A DNA stretch of 64,000 nt from contig NZ_CABFVU010000001.1 in NCBI RefSeq assembly GCF_902150045.1, positions 124,001 to 188,000 on the forward strand, in the 5' to 3' direction. The translations under genes and the position numbers were made by a program. The notes under the pieces were generated by a model. The model made no database searches and was not told the origin of the DNA. It was given only the letters and a program-made list of their open reading frames with translations. Source of the stretch: Chitinophaga polysaccharea (GTDB lineage: Bacteria > Bacteroidota > Bacteroidia > Chitinophagales > Chitinophagaceae). Positions 26,987-36,708 of the stretch are shown here, in pieces. Within the stretch, counting starts at the first letter, position 1. Each line of letters begins with the position of its first letter.

Positions 26987-29011
26987 ATGAAACATTTTGC
27001 AATTGCTTCCACCATATTGCTGGGGCTCACCTTATATGCTACCGCTCAGAAAAAGAAAAATACGGCTGCGTTGCCGCATTGCTATAACAACCGGGCGCCG
27101 CTTCATGTCAAACCATATACCATGCTGCCTTTGGGCGCCATTACTCCCCAGGGATGGCTGCGTACTGTGCTGGTACAGCAAAAGAACGGCGCCACCGGCC
27201 GGCTGGATAAACTATACCCGCTGGTGATGAACCATCGCAACGGATGGCTGGGCGGCGACGGAGACCAGTGGGAACGCGGTCCTTACTGGATTGACGGATT
27301 GCTTCCACTGGCTTACCTGCTGAAAGATGAGGCATTGATCGAGAAAGTAAAGCCATGGGTGGAATGGTCTATTAAAAGCCAGCAACCTGATGGTTATTTC
27401 GGTCCGGCAAAAGACTACCCCTACGAAGCGGGCGTACAGCGTGATAACAGCCACGACTGGTGGCCCAAGATGGTAATGCTGAAAGTACTGAAGCAATACT
27501 ACGATGCCACGGCTGATCCCCGGATCATTAAACTGATGACGAATTACTTCCGCTACCAGCTGAAAGAGCTGCCACAAAAACCGCTGGACCACTGGAGCTT
27601 CTGGGCAAAGTACCGTGCAGGCGATAACCTGGCGGTAGTGTACTGGTTGTATAATATTACAGGAGATGCATTCCTGCTGGATCTTGCAGAGCTGATCCAC
27701 AAACAGACCTTCGACTATACCAATGCATTTATGAACACCAACCTGTTATCAACAACAGGCAGCATACATGGTGTAAACCTGGCGCAGGGAATAAAGGAAC
27801 CCATGATCTATTTCCAGCAGCATCCGGATTCCATATACCGCATGGCTACCGCCAGGGGATTCGATAACCTCCGCACATTTAACGGGATGGCAAATGGCCT
27901 TTACGGTGGAGATGAAGCCCTGCACGGCAATAATCCCACACAGGGTTCGGAACTGTGTTCGGCAGTAGAAATGATGTTTTCGCTGGAAAGCATCCTGGAA
28001 ATAAGCGGCGATGTGCGGTACGCTGATCAGCTGGAGAAGATCGCCTTTAATGTGCTGCCTTCGCAGATTACGGAAAACTTTATGGCCCGCCAGTATTTTC
28101 AGCAGTCCAACCAGGTAATGGCTACACGGCATATCCGCAATTTTGATGTGAACCACAGCGGTACTGATCTTTGCTACGGGTTGCTGTCCGGCTATCCATG
28201 CTGCACCGCCAATATGCACCAGGGGTGGCCTAAGTTTGCGCAGAACCTCTGGTATGCTACAGCAGATAGTGGCGTAGCGGCGCTGCTATATGCCCCCAGT
28301 GAAGTGAAAATATATGTAGCAGGGCAAATCCCCGTTACTGTAAAAGAAGTCACCAATTATCCTTTTGAAGAAGCCGTTACCTTTAGTATCAGCGCTCCCC
28401 AAAAAGTGAGTTTCCCTTTCCACCTGCGTATCCCGGCCTGGTGTAAGCAGGCCACCATAAAGATCAATGGAAAGGTATGGCAGCAGGCGGCTGGCAACCA
28501 GGTAGTGAAAGTGGAAAGAACCTGGCAGCAGGGTGATGTGGTGGAGCTGGCGTTGCCGATGCACATCTACCAGGAACATTGGTATGAAAATTCTTTATCA
28601 GTAGAACGCGGTCCGGTAACCTATGCACTGAAAATAGGTGAAGAAGTGACTACTGTAAAGAATGATAAAGACCCTCTGGATTATGGCGACAGCTACCAGG
28701 AGGTACGCCCTACTACCCCGTGGAACTATGCATTGATAGCCACTCCGGATGATAAACTGTCAGCACGCTTCCGCGTGGAAAAAAACGGTCATAAGAGCGC
28801 CTGGCCGTGGAACCCGGAATATATCCCCATCTCCCTGAAAACAACAGCAAAAAGGATCCCTTCCTGGAAATTATATAATGAAATGACTGGTCCTATTCCC
28901 TATAGTATAACCTATGGCATGGAAACCGGCGAAGAGGAAGAGATCACATTGGTGCCTTTTGGGTGTACCAGATTGCGCATTTCCCAGTTCCCTGTAGTGA
29001 ATGGGCAGTAA
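26987..29011 (+). CDS. Glycoside hydrolase family 127 (DUF1680) protein, putative beta-L-arabinofuranosidase
   Basis: About 674 aa with a signal peptide (MKHFAIASTILLGLTLYATA) starting at the ATG at 26987. The alpha/alpha barrel carries the zinc and catalytic set of GH127/GH146: Glu322 and Cys324 in GSELCSAVE, and Cys405-Cys406 in GYPCCTANMHQGWPKF. By analogy with HypBA1 of Bifidobacterium, Cys405 would be the nucleophile. It probably removes beta-L-arabinofuranose from plant glycans. An ATG at 26918 would overlap the frame of the divergent esterase and precede the signal peptide. Confidence 0.88.
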   Translation: MKHFAIASTILLGLTLYATAQKKKNTAALPHCYNNRAPLHVKPYTMLPLGAITPQGWLRTVLVQQKNGATGRLDKLYPLVMNHRNGWLGGDGDQWERGPYWIDGLLPLAYLLKDEALIEKVKPWVEWSIKSQQPDGYFGPAKDYPYEAGVQRDNSHDWWPKMVMLKVLKQYYDATADPRIIKLMTNYFRYQLKELPQKPLDHWSFWAKYRAGDNLAVVYWLYNITGDAFLLDLAELIHKQTFDYTNAFMNTNLLSTTGSIHGVNLAQGIKEPMIYFQQHPDSIYRMATARGFDNLRTFNGMANGLYGGDEALHGNNPTQGSELCSAVEMMFSLESILEISGDVRYADQLEKIAFNVLPSQITENFMARQYFQQSNQVMATRHIRNFDVNHSGTDLCYGLLSGYPCCTANMHQGWPKFAQNLWYATADSGVAALLYAPSEVKIYVAGQIPVTVKEVTNYPFEEAVTFSISAPQKVSFPFHLRIPAWCKQATIKINGKVWQQAAGNQVVKVERTWQQGDVVELALPMHIYQEHWYENSLSVERGPVTYALKIGEEVTTVKNDKDPLDYGDSYQEVRPTTPWNYALIATPDDKLSARFRVEKNGHKSAWPWNPEYIPISLKTTAKRIPSWKLYNEMTGPIPYSITYGMETGEEEEITLVPFGCTRLRISQFPVVNGQ

Positions 29012-29212
29012 CAGTGCCCGGAATGGCGGAGAACTAATATGGCACTGGCTTAGGGCATGCCTGGCACATATATAAAAGGTGGACTTGATGTGGATGTCGT
29101 CTGTGGTTATTTTGGGCTTCCCTGGTAACCGCAGGCGTCACAAACTGTTGTAATACCTGTTGCTGTGAACCGCTTTAACTGCATGGTGAGGCGCTGCAGC
29201 TACTTTTTAAAA

Positions 29213-29716
29213 TTATTTATTTTTCTGCTGCAGCTTTACGGGCAATCCTGTTTTAAGGTTCAGCTCCACTTCCTGTTTAGTTTCTGCTAAAACAAACAGG
29301 CTGCGGATCTTATAGATATTATCCAGTTTGGATAGTTTGGTGAGATTAAACAGTTCATACGCTTCCATGTCTGCCACCAGTATTTTGAGCAGGTAATCGA
29401 ACTGCCCGTTCATTTTATAACATTCCATTACTTCCGGGAATGTATTGATCTTTTGTTCAAACGCCGGAAGCCGGTCCTGCCCATGTTCTTTAAGGGTTAC
29501 GCTGGTCCATGCCACAAGGTTTTTGCCCAGCTTGTTCTTATTGAGCACAGCGATATAGCGTAAAATATACCCCTCTGCCTCCAAACGTTTCACTCGTTCA
29601 AATATAGAAGTAACTGACTTACCTAACCTGGCAGCAATCTCTTTATTGGTGGTCCTGGCGTCTTCCTGCAATATGTCCATTATACACATATCAATCTGGT
29701 CAGGTATGAAATTCAT
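29213..29716 (-). CDS. Lrp/AsnC family transcriptional regulator
   Basis: A 167 aa regulator. The N-terminal helix-turn-helix (EDARTTNKEIAARLGKSVTS then IFERVKRLEAEGYI) is followed by an RAM ligand-binding domain (VMECYKMNGQFDYLLKILVA). Such proteins sense amino acids and form octamers. It diverges from ppsA across 209 bp, so it may control ppsA as well as itself, an inference from arrangement. Confidence 0.93.
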   Translation of the reverse strand: MNFIPDQIDMCIMDILQEDARTTNKEIAARLGKSVTSIFERVKRLEAEGYILRYIAVLNKNKLGKNLVAWTSVTLKEHGQDRLPAFEQKINTFPEVMECYKMNGQFDYLLKILVADMEAYELFNLTKLSKLDNIYKIRSLFVLAETKQEVELNLKTGLPVKLQQKNK

Positions 29717-29925
29717 GGGTGATTTTTTTTCAAAAATAGCGATACTGCTACTGATTTAATGAAAAAAAGTCGGCAATGCTCCATTTTTTTAGTTTTGTTT
29801 TCGCTTTTATCTGTGTTGCCATTATTCCATTGCGGCATCATCTAACTTGCTGCTATAGAAATCTAACCACGTTTGGAAGACGACCAACGGTCCTCCACAT
29901 TATTATTCATTAAACTCATTTTTAC

Positions 29926-32340
29926 ATGAGAGAGAGTATTGTACTGCCGCTTCATGCGGTAGGCATGGATGCCATTGCCTTAGTGGGCGGTAAGTCCGCT
30001 TCATTGGGCGAGATGATCGCTAATTTGTCGGAAGCAGGCGTAGCTGTTCCTTCAGGGTTTGCCATTACAACCAGGGCATACTATGATTTTATGAAGCAAA
30101 GCGGCCTGGAACAATTTATTGCAGAACAGGTAGCTACGGTAAACTTTAACGACATCATCACCCTGCGCAGGGCGGGTCAGAAAATAAGACAGGCTATCAG
30201 CAGCACCCGGTTCCCGCATGAACTGAGCGAAGAGATCATTGCCGCGTATCATGCTTTATCGCAACAATACGGGCAGGAACAAACCGATGTGGCAGTACGG
30301 TCATCTGCCACCGCGGAAGACCTTCCCGACGCCTCTTTTGCAGGTCAGCAGGAAACCTTCCTCAACGTAAGAGGACCTGCCGCCCTGATTGATGCCGTAA
30401 GAAACTGTTTCGCTTCCCTGTTTACCGACCGCGCTATCAGTTACCGTCAGAACTTCGGATACGACCATTTTAGTATAGGCTTATCAGTATGTGTACAGAA
30501 AATGGTGCGCGCCGATCTTGGCGCTTCCGGGGTGGCCTTTTCGCTCGATACCGAATCGGGCTTTAAAGAAGTGGTGGTGATCAATGGCTCTTTTGGCTTG
30601 GGAGAAATGGTAGTGCAGGGCGCAGTATCGCCTGATGAATTCATGGTATTTAAACCGTGTATGCAGCAGGGTTATACTCCTATTATCGAAAAAAAACTGG
30701 GAGTAAAAGATAAAAAAATGGTGTACGGCGAAAGCAGTGATGAAAGAACAAAGATCATCCCGGTAGAAAAAAAGCAACAGCAGCATTTTTGTTTGAACGA
30801 TGCGCAGATCATGCAACTGGCCACCTGGGTGCGATGCATAGAAAGTTATTATTCAGAAAAGAAAGGCCGCTGGTGCCCCATGGATGTGGAGTGGGCGGTA
30901 GACGGGCTTACCAACGACCTGTTCATTGTACAGGCAAGGCCGGAAACCATTCATTCCCGTAAAGATCATAACAAGGTAACTACCTATGCTATTGAACATA
31001 ACGGCGCCCCGCCACGGCAGCTACTCAAAGGAATTGCTGTAGGCGATAAAATAGCGGCAGGCAAAGTGAACATCCTTTTTTCCCTTGATAACCGGCTCAT
31101 TACCGGCAGCGAATTCAAACCGGGCGATGTACTGGTAACCGACATGACGGACCCGGACTGGGAGCCGATCATGAAAATGGCCTCCGCTATTGTGACCAAT
31201 AAAGGCGGGCGTACCTGTCATGCTGCAATAGTAGCCCGCGAAATGGGCATCCCTGCTATTGTTGGCTGCGGAGATGCTACAGAAAAATTAAACGACGGGC
31301 AAAGTATCACTGTTAGCTGCGCCGAAGGCAGCGATGGTATTGTATATGAAGGGATACTCCCGTTCCGGGAAGACCAGCTGGACCTGAGCACGCTGCCTTC
31401 CATTCGTACGCCGCTGATGCTGAATGTGGGCTCTCCCGCAATGGCCTTCCAGTTTACGCACCTGCCCAATAAAGGCGTGGGACTTGCCCGCGAAGAGTTT
31501 ATCATCAACAATTATATCAAAGCGCACCCGCTGGCATTATTGCATCACAAGGAACTGAACGACCCGGAATTGTCAGCGAAAATTGCGCAGCTTATTCAGG
31601 GGCATGCCAGTGAAACGGATTATTTCGTAGACAAGCTTGCTTATGGCGTAGGAAAAATTGCTGCGGCTTTTTACCCGGAAAAAGTAATTGTACGCTTCTC
31701 CGATTTCAAGAGTAACGAGTACTTCAATTTACTTGGCGGTAAATACTTTGAGCCTACGGAAGAAAACCCGATGATAGGCTGGAGAGGCGCTTCCCGTTAT
31801 TATTCCCCTCAATACAAACCAGCCTTTGAACTGGAATGTAAAGCGCTTGTGAAAGTAAGGGAAACGATGGGACTGAAAAATGTAGTGGTGATGATCCCTT
31901 TCTGCCGCACCGTGGAAGAGCTGCAACTGGTACTGGCAACCATGGAAGAATTCGGGTTGTGCCGCGGGCAGCAGGGGCTGGAAGTATACCTGATGGCCGA
32001 ACTGCCTTCCAATATTATGATGGCCGAAGAGTTTTCTGCATACATAGACGGATTCTCGATAGGATCCAATGATCTGACACAGCTCACACTTGGTCTCGAC
32101 AGGGATTCTTCCCTGGTGGCCAATCTTTATAACGAGCGTAATCCTGCGGTGCTGCGGCTGATTGCACACCTGATTAAAGTGGCGAAACAACAAAAAGTAA
32201 AAGTGGGAATTTGCGGGCAGGGCCCGTCCGATTTTCCTGATTTTACAAAATTCCTTGTGGAGCAGGGCATAGACAGTATTTCAGTTACACCAGATGCAAT
32301 CATAAAAACGGTGATGGCGATTCATGAGGCGGAAGATTAG
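29926..32340 (+). CDS. ppsA: Phosphoenolpyruvate synthase
   Basis: An 804 aa cytoplasmic enzyme converting pyruvate, ATP and water to PEP, AMP and phosphate in gluconeogenesis. The N-terminal ATP-grasp part shows VGGKSASLGEMIANL and AVRSSATAEDLPDASFAGQQ. The phosphohistidine domain shows GGRTCHAAIVAREMGIPAIV with the phosphorylated residue His432. The C-terminal PEP/pyruvate barrel shows FSIGSNDLTQLTLGLDRDS and GICGQGPSD. Length agrees with the family. A strong terminator follows the stop. Confidence 0.97.
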   Translation: MRESIVLPLHAVGMDAIALVGGKSASLGEMIANLSEAGVAVPSGFAITTRAYYDFMKQSGLEQFIAEQVATVNFNDIITLRRAGQKIRQAISSTRFPHELSEEIIAAYHALSQQYGQEQTDVAVRSSATAEDLPDASFAGQQETFLNVRGPAALIDAVRNCFASLFTDRAISYRQNFGYDHFSIGLSVCVQKMVRADLGASGVAFSLDTESGFKEVVVINGSFGLGEMVVQGAVSPDEFMVFKPCMQQGYTPIIEKKLGVKDKKMVYGESSDERTKIIPVEKKQQQHFCLNDAQIMQLATWVRCIESYYSEKKGRWCPMDVEWAVDGLTNDLFIVQARPETIHSRKDHNKVTTYAIEHNGAPPRQLLKGIAVGDKIAAGKVNILFSLDNRLITGSEFKPGDVLVTDMTDPDWEPIMKMASAIVTNKGGRTCHAAIVAREMGIPAIVGCGDATEKLNDGQSITVSCAEGSDGIVYEGILPFREDQLDLSTLPSIRTPLMLNVGSPAMAFQFTHLPNKGVGLAREEFIINNYIKAHPLALLHHKELNDPELSAKIAQLIQGHASETDYFVDKLAYGVGKIAAAFYPEKVIVRFSDFKSNEYFNLLGGKYFEPTEENPMIGWRGASRYYSPQYKPAFELECKALVKVRETMGLKNVVVMIPFCRTVEELQLVLATMEEFGLCRGQQGLEVYLMAELPSNIMMAEEFSAYIDGFSIGSNDLTQLTLGLDRDSSLVANLYNERNPAVLRLIAHLIKVAKQQKVKVGICGQGPSDFPDFTKFLVEQGIDSISVTPDAIIKTVMAIHEAED

Positions 32341-32349
32341 AAAAGCAGC

Positions 32350-32394
32350 AACCCCTGGAACTGCGCGTAATGCGCGGTTTCAGGGGTTCTTTTT
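32350..32394 (+). terminator. Intrinsic terminator of ppsA
   Basis: A long stem (AACCCCTG at 32350-32357 pairing with CAGGGGTT at 32381-32388, continued with mismatches by an inner GCGC pair) is followed by CTTTTTCTT. It lies between convergent genes. Confidence 0.8.
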
Positions 32395-32406
32395 CTTCAG
32401 CCCTGT

Positions 32407-33642
32407 TTATTTCCTTACCACACTGCTATAAATAACTGTGCCATTCCGGATGGTATACGCCACGTCGGAAAAGTGGCGACTGTCTGCATGCGGGTCGGCT
32501 TTCAGCAGCACAATATCCGCATCCATTCCCCTGGCTATAATACCGCTGTGCTGTGCCACTCCAAACCTTTTGGCGGGAGCTGTTGTCAGGGAAGCAAGGA
32601 TCTGATCAAAGCTCATTCCTGCTTCCGCCATGAGCCTGAATTCGTCGGACGTATCATAATCGGTTACATACCCTACATCTGTGCCGAATAAAATTTCACC
32701 ACCTGCACCCGCATATGCACCCAGTTGCTGCACGGCGGTTGTCATTAACGGGTTCGTTAGGGGCAGTTGCTTTCTTTCCAGTTCCCATTTGTAAAGTTTC
32801 AGTGTGGGAATAAGCGCCACTTTGTGCAACAACAGCTGGTCCGTTTCGTTTTTTGTCCAGCTATGATAACCATCCGGCGCCACATGCGCAAGGATATCCA
32901 CTCCCCCGGCAAGCGCAATATGCATTCCTGTATCGGCAGTAGGGTGCGCAAACACCGGCTTATGAAATTTATGCGCAGTACTGGTGGCAGCCCTTATGAT
33001 GTTCATAGGCATTGGCACAATGCCGTGTCCATCCGGTGATGCAGACATGATCTTAATTCCATCTGCACCGGCCCTGATCTGCCTGGTAACATGCGCTACC
33101 GCCTCATCCGGCGTGTTCATTTCCGGCAGGGAAAGCGGCCGGATATAGAAAGGGTTGCCATGAGGAGGCACAAAGGGAGCGCCTACTGTAAGCATCGCGG
33201 GACCGTTTACTTCGCCAGACATTACCCTGGCACGAAGCGCCAGCAGGTTAGGATAGTTCAGCGCAGCCAGGTCAAATACATGTGTAAACCCACGGCTGTT
33301 GATCATGCTGTCCATTTGCCTGCTGAGCACAGCCGCCGGCTGTTTATCCGCATGATCCCATTTGGGCTCAATAAAATGCACATGGCAATTCCAGAAACCC
33401 GCCATCATCACCAGTCCTTTACAGTCTATTACTTTCATTTGTGCAGGCACTTTTACCTGTTTATCATTGCCTACTGCTGTAATTTTACCGTTCCTGATAA
33501 TCACCACTCCTGATATAATAGGTAAAGTTTGAGGAGCAGTATAGATGGTAGCCCCTACCAGTGCAAGCTCCTGCTGTGTGGGAAGTTGTGCATAGGCACT
33601 ACCCGAAAGAAGAGTAAGTAAATAAAGCAAGTATGTTTTCAT
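32407..33642 (-). CDS. Secreted amidohydrolase (imidazolonepropionase/prolidase-like)
   Basis: A 411 aa protein with a signal peptide (MKTYLLYLLTLLSGSAYA). Metal-site motifs are HVH in FWNCHVHFIEP, His in KPVFAHPTADTG, His in DILAHVAPDGYH and the catalytic Asp in ILFGTDVGYVTDYDTS. The C-terminal GIIARGMDADIVLLKADP closes the composite sheet domain typical of the family. The substrate is unknown; secreted members include dipeptidases and lactonase-like enzymes. Confidence 0.88.
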   Translation of the reverse strand: MKTYLLYLLTLLSGSAYAQLPTQQELALVGATIYTAPQTLPIISGVVIIRNGKITAVGNDKQVKVPAQMKVIDCKGLVMMAGFWNCHVHFIEPKWDHADKQPAAVLSRQMDSMINSRGFTHVFDLAALNYPNLLALRARVMSGEVNGPAMLTVGAPFVPPHGNPFYIRPLSLPEMNTPDEAVAHVTRQIRAGADGIKIMSASPDGHGIVPMPMNIIRAATSTAHKFHKPVFAHPTADTGMHIALAGGVDILAHVAPDGYHSWTKNETDQLLLHKVALIPTLKLYKWELERKQLPLTNPLMTTAVQQLGAYAGAGGEILFGTDVGYVTDYDTSDEFRLMAEAGMSFDQILASLTTAPAKRFGVAQHSGIIARGMDADIVLLKADPHADSRHFSDVAYTIRNGTVIYSSVVRK

Positions 33643-33724
33643 CAGATAATTATTAGCTTTTTTACTGCGATTTTAATTATTCTGTTTTGCACACCGGTTA
33701 CAAATGTTATAAAAGTATTCAAAT

Positions 33725-33850
33725 ATGTTGCAGAAAGTATGGATCGCTTTATTAAAAAAGGGCGCTCTCAAGCCGGAACACCACTGGTTGGGCACTGTTG
33801 GTGAACAGCTTTACAGGCAAATACATGATGCTGGTAAACATAGTTATTAA
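33725..33850 (+). CDS. Possible 41-residue ORF in a 312-bp intergenic gap
   Basis: The frame starts MLQKVWIALLKKGALKPEHH and ends at TAA 33848-33850. Composition is protein-like, but no strong ribosome site and no recognised family support it. It is either a small gene, a relic, or chance. Nothing else coding is seen between 33643 and 33954. Confidence 0.2.
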   Translation: MLQKVWIALLKKGALKPEHHWLGTVGEQLYRQIHDAGKHSY

Positions 33851-33954
33851 TACAGGAAATATTGTTGGTGAGCTTTGCTGTTTTTAATAATGCAATCATC
33901 TTAGTACCTGTAGTACCATTGTATTATCAATACACACAGCCCTGAAAAAAACCA

Positions 33955-35226
33955 TTATTCTTTATAAAAATTCAAACGATAGAAAATACCTGCCTGGAAA
34001 CCGATCCATAGTTTGTTACTACGGCTCGCATCGGGAGAGAAATTATTGCTGATGGTATAAGGCGGTTTAAAATACTTTATATTGGCCAGTGCCTCGTTTT
34101 CTTCCTTGTTCAACGGAGCTGGTTTGTTGTTCCTATAATAGGTTGTTTGCAGGCTGTTCAATGCAGCGCCAACCTGTAACCGCCACTGATTGCCGATTTG
34201 CTTCTCTGCTACCAGCGATAATTTATGCAGCTGCGCCTTCACCCTTATGGGGATGTAGCCCAGGGAATCGTAACCGGCAGCTTCTATGCGGCCCGTGGTG
34301 GCTTGTGCATGCAAACGCCAGCTGCCTGGTAAACGGATGGATGTACCTACACCATACCGTAACATGGAAAAAGAGAAGTTAGTACTCCAGCAACCAATTA
34401 CATAAAGGAATGGCAGTCCTGCCTGGATATTGGGATTTACATAAAAAGATTCGTCGGCCACCATACCTGCGGCGGCATATGGCTTAAACGAAAATATGGG
34501 TTCTTTGTTTTCTGTGCCACCGGCAACAGGTGTATGCCCACCTGCTGACCGCAGGCGCTCCACTAAAGTTGCTGCGAAAGATCTGCGGGGCGACCGGTAG
34601 ATGTTTGCAATAGTGTCTTTAACATTCGCGGTAGCGGGGAATGGAATACGAAACCCGGCCGGTTTTACATTAGAGGAATCTACTGTTGCTTCAAACAATC
34701 CTGAATACATCGTATCCTGTTTCGTGGCAACTGACATTGATAAAAAAGTTACGGGTAAGGAGGCGGCCTGCCTGGCCGGCAGCATGGAAAGCTGCCTGTT
34801 AACAAAACGGAGGGGCTGTATTACCTTAGATGGTTTAACTGCAGCAGACGTTCTTTTAGAAACAAGAAGCGCCGGGTTATCTACAAAAATAATATGGCTT
34901 TCCAACGCGCGGTAACCCATACCAGTAGATTCACGAAGATCTCCGAGCAGCCGTGATAAGGGCTGCCGGCCTTTCTTTATATGCACCACGGTAGTGCCGG
35001 GGAATTTCCGGGTGTTCACCGAAAACCGGATACCGGCCTGTTTGCTCACCAAATGCAATAATTCATCCAGCTGCATATCCGCAGCTGGAATGCTCACTTC
35101 TTTCCGGAGATTTACCTTCGCCGTTTGCGCGGAAACCATGGTAGTGATAAAGGTGAACCACACCATTAAAGAAAATTTCGATAGCAGCCTAGTTACATCC
35201 TGCCCCGCTGATATATACCCGGTCAT
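33955..35226 (-). CDS. Stand-alone STN-domain protein with a barrel-like C-terminal half
   Basis: About 423 aa from the ATG at 35226 (35247 is also possible). A signal helix (SLMVWFTFITTMVSA) is followed by a secretin/TonB N-terminal (STN) domain: IPAADMQLDELLHLVSKQAG then IRFSVNT and the LESHIIFVDN end. A linker of about 100 residues leads to a C-terminal region rich in alternating strands that ends in GFQAGIFYRLNFYKE, like an outer-membrane barrel. No TonB plug or SusC barrel is present. The start lies inside the fecR coding region (38-nt overlap), implying translational coupling. It may act as the signal-input partner of the upstream FecR. Confidence 0.7.
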   Translation of the reverse strand: MTGYISAGQDVTRLLSKFSLMVWFTFITTMVSAQTAKVNLRKEVSIPAADMQLDELLHLVSKQAGIRFSVNTRKFPGTTVVHIKKGRQPLSRLLGDLRESTGMGYRALESHIIFVDNPALLVSKRTSAAVKPSKVIQPLRFVNRQLSMLPARQAASLPVTFLSMSVATKQDTMYSGLFEATVDSSNVKPAGFRIPFPATANVKDTIANIYRSPRRSFAATLVERLRSAGGHTPVAGGTENKEPIFSFKPYAAAGMVADESFYVNPNIQAGLPFLYVIGCWSTNFSFSMLRYGVGTSIRLPGSWRLHAQATTGRIEAAGYDSLGYIPIRVKAQLHKLSLVAEKQIGNQWRLQVGAALNSLQTTYYRNNKPAPLNKEENEALANIKYFKPPYTISNNFSPDASRSNKLWIGFQAGIFYRLNFYKE

Positions 35227-36154
35227 TCTCAAATCTGCATTGTACATTCAACGTAATTGAAATCACCTCAAAAACGTATTGTATTGGTTTATTCTCAAAA
35301 GCGCTGCTCATAGTGCAGTTCGCGAGGCGTTCATTTTCAAGTATCACTTTAATGCCGTATGCCTTTTCCAGTTGTGCCATGATCTCTTTCAAGGAAGCAT
35401 CTTCAAAATTAAAGATCCTCGTGGCGTATCCCGTTTCATTAGGGTTAACGCTGTTACCCATACTGAACCGCTGCGTACTGGTATCATAGATGAGCTGTTG
35501 CCCTGTCTTTACCGTAATAGCGGTATCTCCCTTACCCACCTTTACTGCGCCGCTGCTAACCGCTACATTAATAACACCGGCCAGCTGGCGTACATTAAAG
35601 GCAGTGCCCAGTACTTCAATACGGAGATCTCCCACGGATACTATAAACGGTTTTAGCGGATCAGAAGTTACATTAAACCAGGCTTCGCCCGTTAATTGTA
35701 TTTGCCGGGTCTCTTCCGGCGGGTATTTTATGGAAGAATGACTGTTCAATACCACCAGCGAGTGATCGGGCAGGGTATCGCGGTAAATGCCGGTAGTGGT
35801 TTGCCGGATAACCACAGGGGAACCCTTATGCCCGGACTGCGATGGCTGTAGCACAAAATAGAGCACAGCGGCACCCAACAGCAGCAGCAATGCAGCCGCA
35901 ATGCGCCAGGCAGTTACCCGGGGCCGTTGCCTTGTTGCCTGTTCTTTGATCTCCCAGAGCAGCGCCGCTTTATCAGGCAGCTGGTAACGCGGAGTACCGG
36001 CTGCATTGTCCCACACCGCGGCTGCTTCATCGTATAACCTGCGGTGGTCCGGGTGCTGCCTGACCCAGTCATCCACCGCCATGGCTTCTTCCGGGGAAGC
36101 TTCCCCCGAAAAGTATTTGCCTAGTAACCCGTATGACAGCTCCCCGTTGCTCAT
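35189..36154 (-). CDS. FecR family anti-sigma factor (second system)
   Basis: A 321 aa protein. The N-terminal FecR_N-like helical part is about 85 residues, then a transmembrane helix (RIAAALLLLLGAAVLYFVL). The periplasmic FecR domain contains VVLNSHSSIKYPPEE and LTGEAWFNVTSDPLKPFIVS; a DUF4974 C-terminus follows (ASLKEIMAQLEKAYGIKVIL). Its ATG overlaps the sigma-factor stop by one base (TAATG), so the two are translated together. Confidence 0.93.
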   Translation of the reverse strand: MSNGELSYGLLGKYFSGEASPEEAMAVDDWVRQHPDHRRLYDEAAAVWDNAAGTPRYQLPDKAALLWEIKEQATRQRPRVTAWRIAAALLLLLGAAVLYFVLQPSQSGHKGSPVVIRQTTTGIYRDTLPDHSLVVLNSHSSIKYPPEETRQIQLTGEAWFNVTSDPLKPFIVSVGDLRIEVLGTAFNVRQLAGVINVAVSSGAVKVGKGDTAITVKTGQQLIYDTSTQRFSMGNSVNPNETGYATRIFNFEDASLKEIMAQLEKAYGIKVILENERLANCTMSSAFENKPIQYVFEVISITLNVQCRFENDRVYISGAGCN

Positions 36155-36708
36155 TATGGTTGTAATAAAAGTAAAATAAATACTGCGGTCATTGTATCGG
36201 ACAGGTTTTCCCGGAGGATCTTTAAAGCCTTTCCCACCTGGGCTTCTACGGTTTTTACAGACAATCCCATTTCCCCGGCAATTTCTGCATACTTCTTTCC
36301 TTCAAACCTGCTTTTGGTGAAGATCAGCTTACATTGCGGCGGCAGGCTTTCAATGCCTTCCATGATCCGGCGGTAAGCTTCCTTGTCAATAAGCGCATCC
36401 CGGAATTCACCAGCAGTATGATTATTGGTTGTTATATACTGCTCTTTTATTTTCTCATGTCTCTTTACATTCAGGCAATAGTGGTAGATAGCGGTATATA
36501 AATAGGATTTCACCGACTGCTGCTCATCTATGGCGGTCCTTTTCTCCCAGAGCTTCAGGAAAACCGCCTGCACTGCATCCTTCGCATCATCATTATCTTT
36601 CAGTATGGTGAAGGCATAGCGGTGCAAACCTTCAAAATACGTATGAAAGTAGGCTGCTATCTGCCCGTACAGGTCATTTTCCTTACCAATATTTTCGTCC
36701 AATACCAA
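36154..36708 (-). CDS. ECF RNA polymerase sigma-70 factor (second system)
   Basis: A 184 aa sigma factor. Region 2 is seen in FHTYFEGLHRYAFTILKDND and AVQAVFLKLWEKR; region 4 in LPPQCKLIFTKSRFEGKKYA and EIAGEMGLSVKTVEAQVGKA. No ATG is available near the N-terminus, and an in-frame stop lies a short way upstream, so a TTG start (36708 or 36702) is required. It should be held by the FecR encoded directly downstream. Confidence 0.88.
   Translation of the reverse strand: MVLDENIGKENDLYGQIAAYFHTYFEGLHRYAFTILKDNDDAKDAVQAVFLKLWEKRTAIDEQQSVKSYLYTAIYHYCLNVKRHEKIKEQYITTNNHTAGEFRDALIDKEAYRRIMEGIESLPPQCKLIFTKSRFEGKKYAEIAGEMGLSVKTVEAQVGKALKILRENLSDTMTAVFILLLLQP

Noticed and set aside
29060-29140. Short plus-strand frame between the GH127 and Lrp genes (about 23 residues)
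   Set aside because: Too short, no ribosome site, no recognised homologue. The 200-bp gap otherwise shows nothing.
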